NCBI GenBank assembly: GCA_965371855.1
Contig: CBDUZZ010000038.1
Coordinates: forward strand, 1-42,909
Length of the DNA: 42,909 nt
Reading direction: 5' to 3'
Origin: JAADEM01 sp965371855
GTDB lineage: Bacteria; Bacteroidota; Bacteroidia; Bacteroidales; Marinilabiliaceae
Below, one piece after another: positions 41,867-42,909 of this stretch (the stretch's first letter is position 1; the number at the start of each line of letters is the position of its first letter). The position numbers and the translations under genes were made by a program. Below the pieces are notes generated by a model. It saw only the letters and a program-made list of their open reading frames with translations, made no database searches and was not told where the DNA came from.

Positions 41867-42871
41867 ATGGACTTAAATAAGCATAAGAATATTTTTTGGA
41901 ACAAATCAATCAAGAATAGTTTGATTGCTGCCTTATGGTTTTTAATATTATCTCAAATTGGAATATCTATTTGGGGATTAGTTACAAAAATTAAATTTCT
42001 TGATGTTTACTCTAAGATTTTTGAGCTTCTTAAAGCAAATTATTTTGTTAGAGGTTGGTACTTAACATTACTATATATAATTATTTTGGGTTTAATAATT
42101 TGGATGATTTTAAAATTATTAAAGAATAATCAGTATGAAAAAACAAAAGAACCAACTGATATAGAATTAATTTCAGAACCTGAACTATTTGAAATAAGAG
42201 AAGCACCGACACCATTTTTTCATTATCGGTTTTGCGATGCTTTTCCTGGTTTCTCTGATGGTTATAAATGGTTTGACTCAACTAGACAAATTCATAAAAG
42301 ACTATCTACTTCTTTTACAAAAGCCAATTTCATTTGATATCGGAGAAGGGCATGGAATCGATAGAAGACCAATATGGTGGTTTCGCGGTTCAGGTGCTTT
42401 GCCAATCGAAAAATTTGAGACTCTAAGTTGGAAAAAGTGTTTAATGAACACTGAAGAACTAAAGGTTGAAAAAATAGCAGCCTATAGAGGACAGTCATAC
42501 TATCAGGACTTTGTTTATGTTCAGTGCAATTCAGATAAGCCAACTGGACTATATAAACATGACCAAAAATACATTAAAGAACGCTATGATAATAATGGAG
42601 ATTATCAGGAAGAGTTTGGAATTTATAAGAGTAAAAATATTACAAGACAAGAATATGATGATGGTTCAGCTATAATTAAAGGCAATCCAGTAAGAACAGA
42701 AGGAGCAGTCTTGAGGAGTAGGAATTTGACTAAATATAATTTTATTATGATGCTAAGTTTTCTCCATATAATTGTCAGGAATTTACTCGTAACTCTGGTG
42801 AATATTTTGGAAAATTATTACGTGAGGAAATTAAGTTTGATGAATTTGTTGAATGGTGGAAATTCCGGTGA
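41867..42871 (+). pseudogene. Membrane-anchored protein gene with two frameshifts
   Basis: The first part (from MDLNKHKNIFWN) has two transmembrane segments (SLIAALWFLILSQIGISIWG and GWYLTLLYIIILGLIIWMIL) and continues to FFHYRFCDAFPGFSDGYKWF. At about 42300-42312 the frame changes to one reading LLLQKPISFDIGEG, then PIWWFRGSGALPIEKFETLS, LKVEKIAAYRGQSYYQDFVY and YDDGSAIIKGNPVRTEGAVL. A second shift at about 42745-42755 leads to KFSPYNCQEFTRNSGEYFGK and EFVEWWKFR with a stop at 42871. I have an impression of similar cytosolic domains elsewhere but cannot name the family. The end coincides with a repeat that looks like an IS terminus, so the gene is also truncated. Confidence 0.7.
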
Positions 42872-42904
42872 TACTGACCCCCTGATCCGGTGATGTTGAC
42901 CCCC
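42864..42904. mobile_element. Probable end of an insertion sequence (IS21-like)
   Basis: TCCGGTGATACTGACCCCC at 42864-42882 is repeated as TCCGGTGATGTTGACCCCC at 42886-42904, a 22-base period, reaching almost to the window edge. Multiple short direct repeats of this type at the termini are a feature of IS21-family elements. The transposase would lie beyond the window, so this call depends on the terminal repeats alone. Confidence 0.45.
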
Positions 42905-42909
42905 CATCA

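Overview
The window looks like chromosome from a low-G+C member of the Bacteroidota. Four things point there: the gene families (DUF4954 next to NagB, a LysM plus periplasmic-binding fusion, a GH20 lipoprotein, a LytTR membrane regulator, and the start 'MSGFFG' of a PurF paralogue), promoters of the type TTTG-N19/20-TAnnTTTG, the absence of Shine-Dalgarno sequences, and A+T-rich spacers full of palindromic repeats. I cannot name the genus.

Left part (about 0.2-22.6 kb, all genes on the minus strand). Reading in the direction of transcription from the right, there is a very large protein most like PPi-dependent PEP carboxykinase, an acyl carrier protein, an ADP-forming acyl-CoA synthetase, glucosamine-6-phosphate deaminase followed by DUF4954, a BlaI/BlaR1-like repressor and sensor-peptidase pair with a visible operator over its promoter, a LysM protein, a GH20 hexosaminidase lipoprotein, a Fic AMPylase with a DNA-binding tail and repeated sites upstream, a LytTR regulator, and a compact operon of glycosyltransferase, B12-binding radical SAM enzyme and NPD/FabK-like flavoenzyme.

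Middle part (about 22.9-38.5 kb, plus strand) is a CRISPR-Cas island. It opens with a coiled-coil protein, an unrecognised 179-residue protein, a first Cas6, a helical-repeat protein and a frameshifted small gene. The effector operon follows: a second, different Cas6, then Cas5, Cas3, a probable Cas8 and Cas7. The order is unusual for type I-B, and neither Cas7 nor Cas8 looks like the Csh or Cst families I know, so I treat it as a divergent type I system. A cluster of REP-like palindromes with a frameshifted REP-associated tyrosine transposase separates the effector genes from cas4-cas1-cas2. A leader with repeated AGTTGTCGA motifs and a 33-repeat, 32-spacer array complete the island. Two pairs of spacers are nearly identical. 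In each pair the mismatches include seed positions, and in pair B both differences are silent in one reading frame, as expected if the array was updated against variants of the same phage genes.

Right part (38.5-42.9 kb) is an eroded zone: a C-terminal gene remnant joined directly to the last repeat, a YefM-YoeB toxin-antitoxin pair with its promoter, a deleted PHP-domain gene running into a deleted ROK kinase gene, a PurF paralogue that has lost the catalytic cysteine but keeps its Fe-S cysteines, and a twice-frameshifted membrane protein gene that stops in what looks like the end of an insertion sequence at the window edge.
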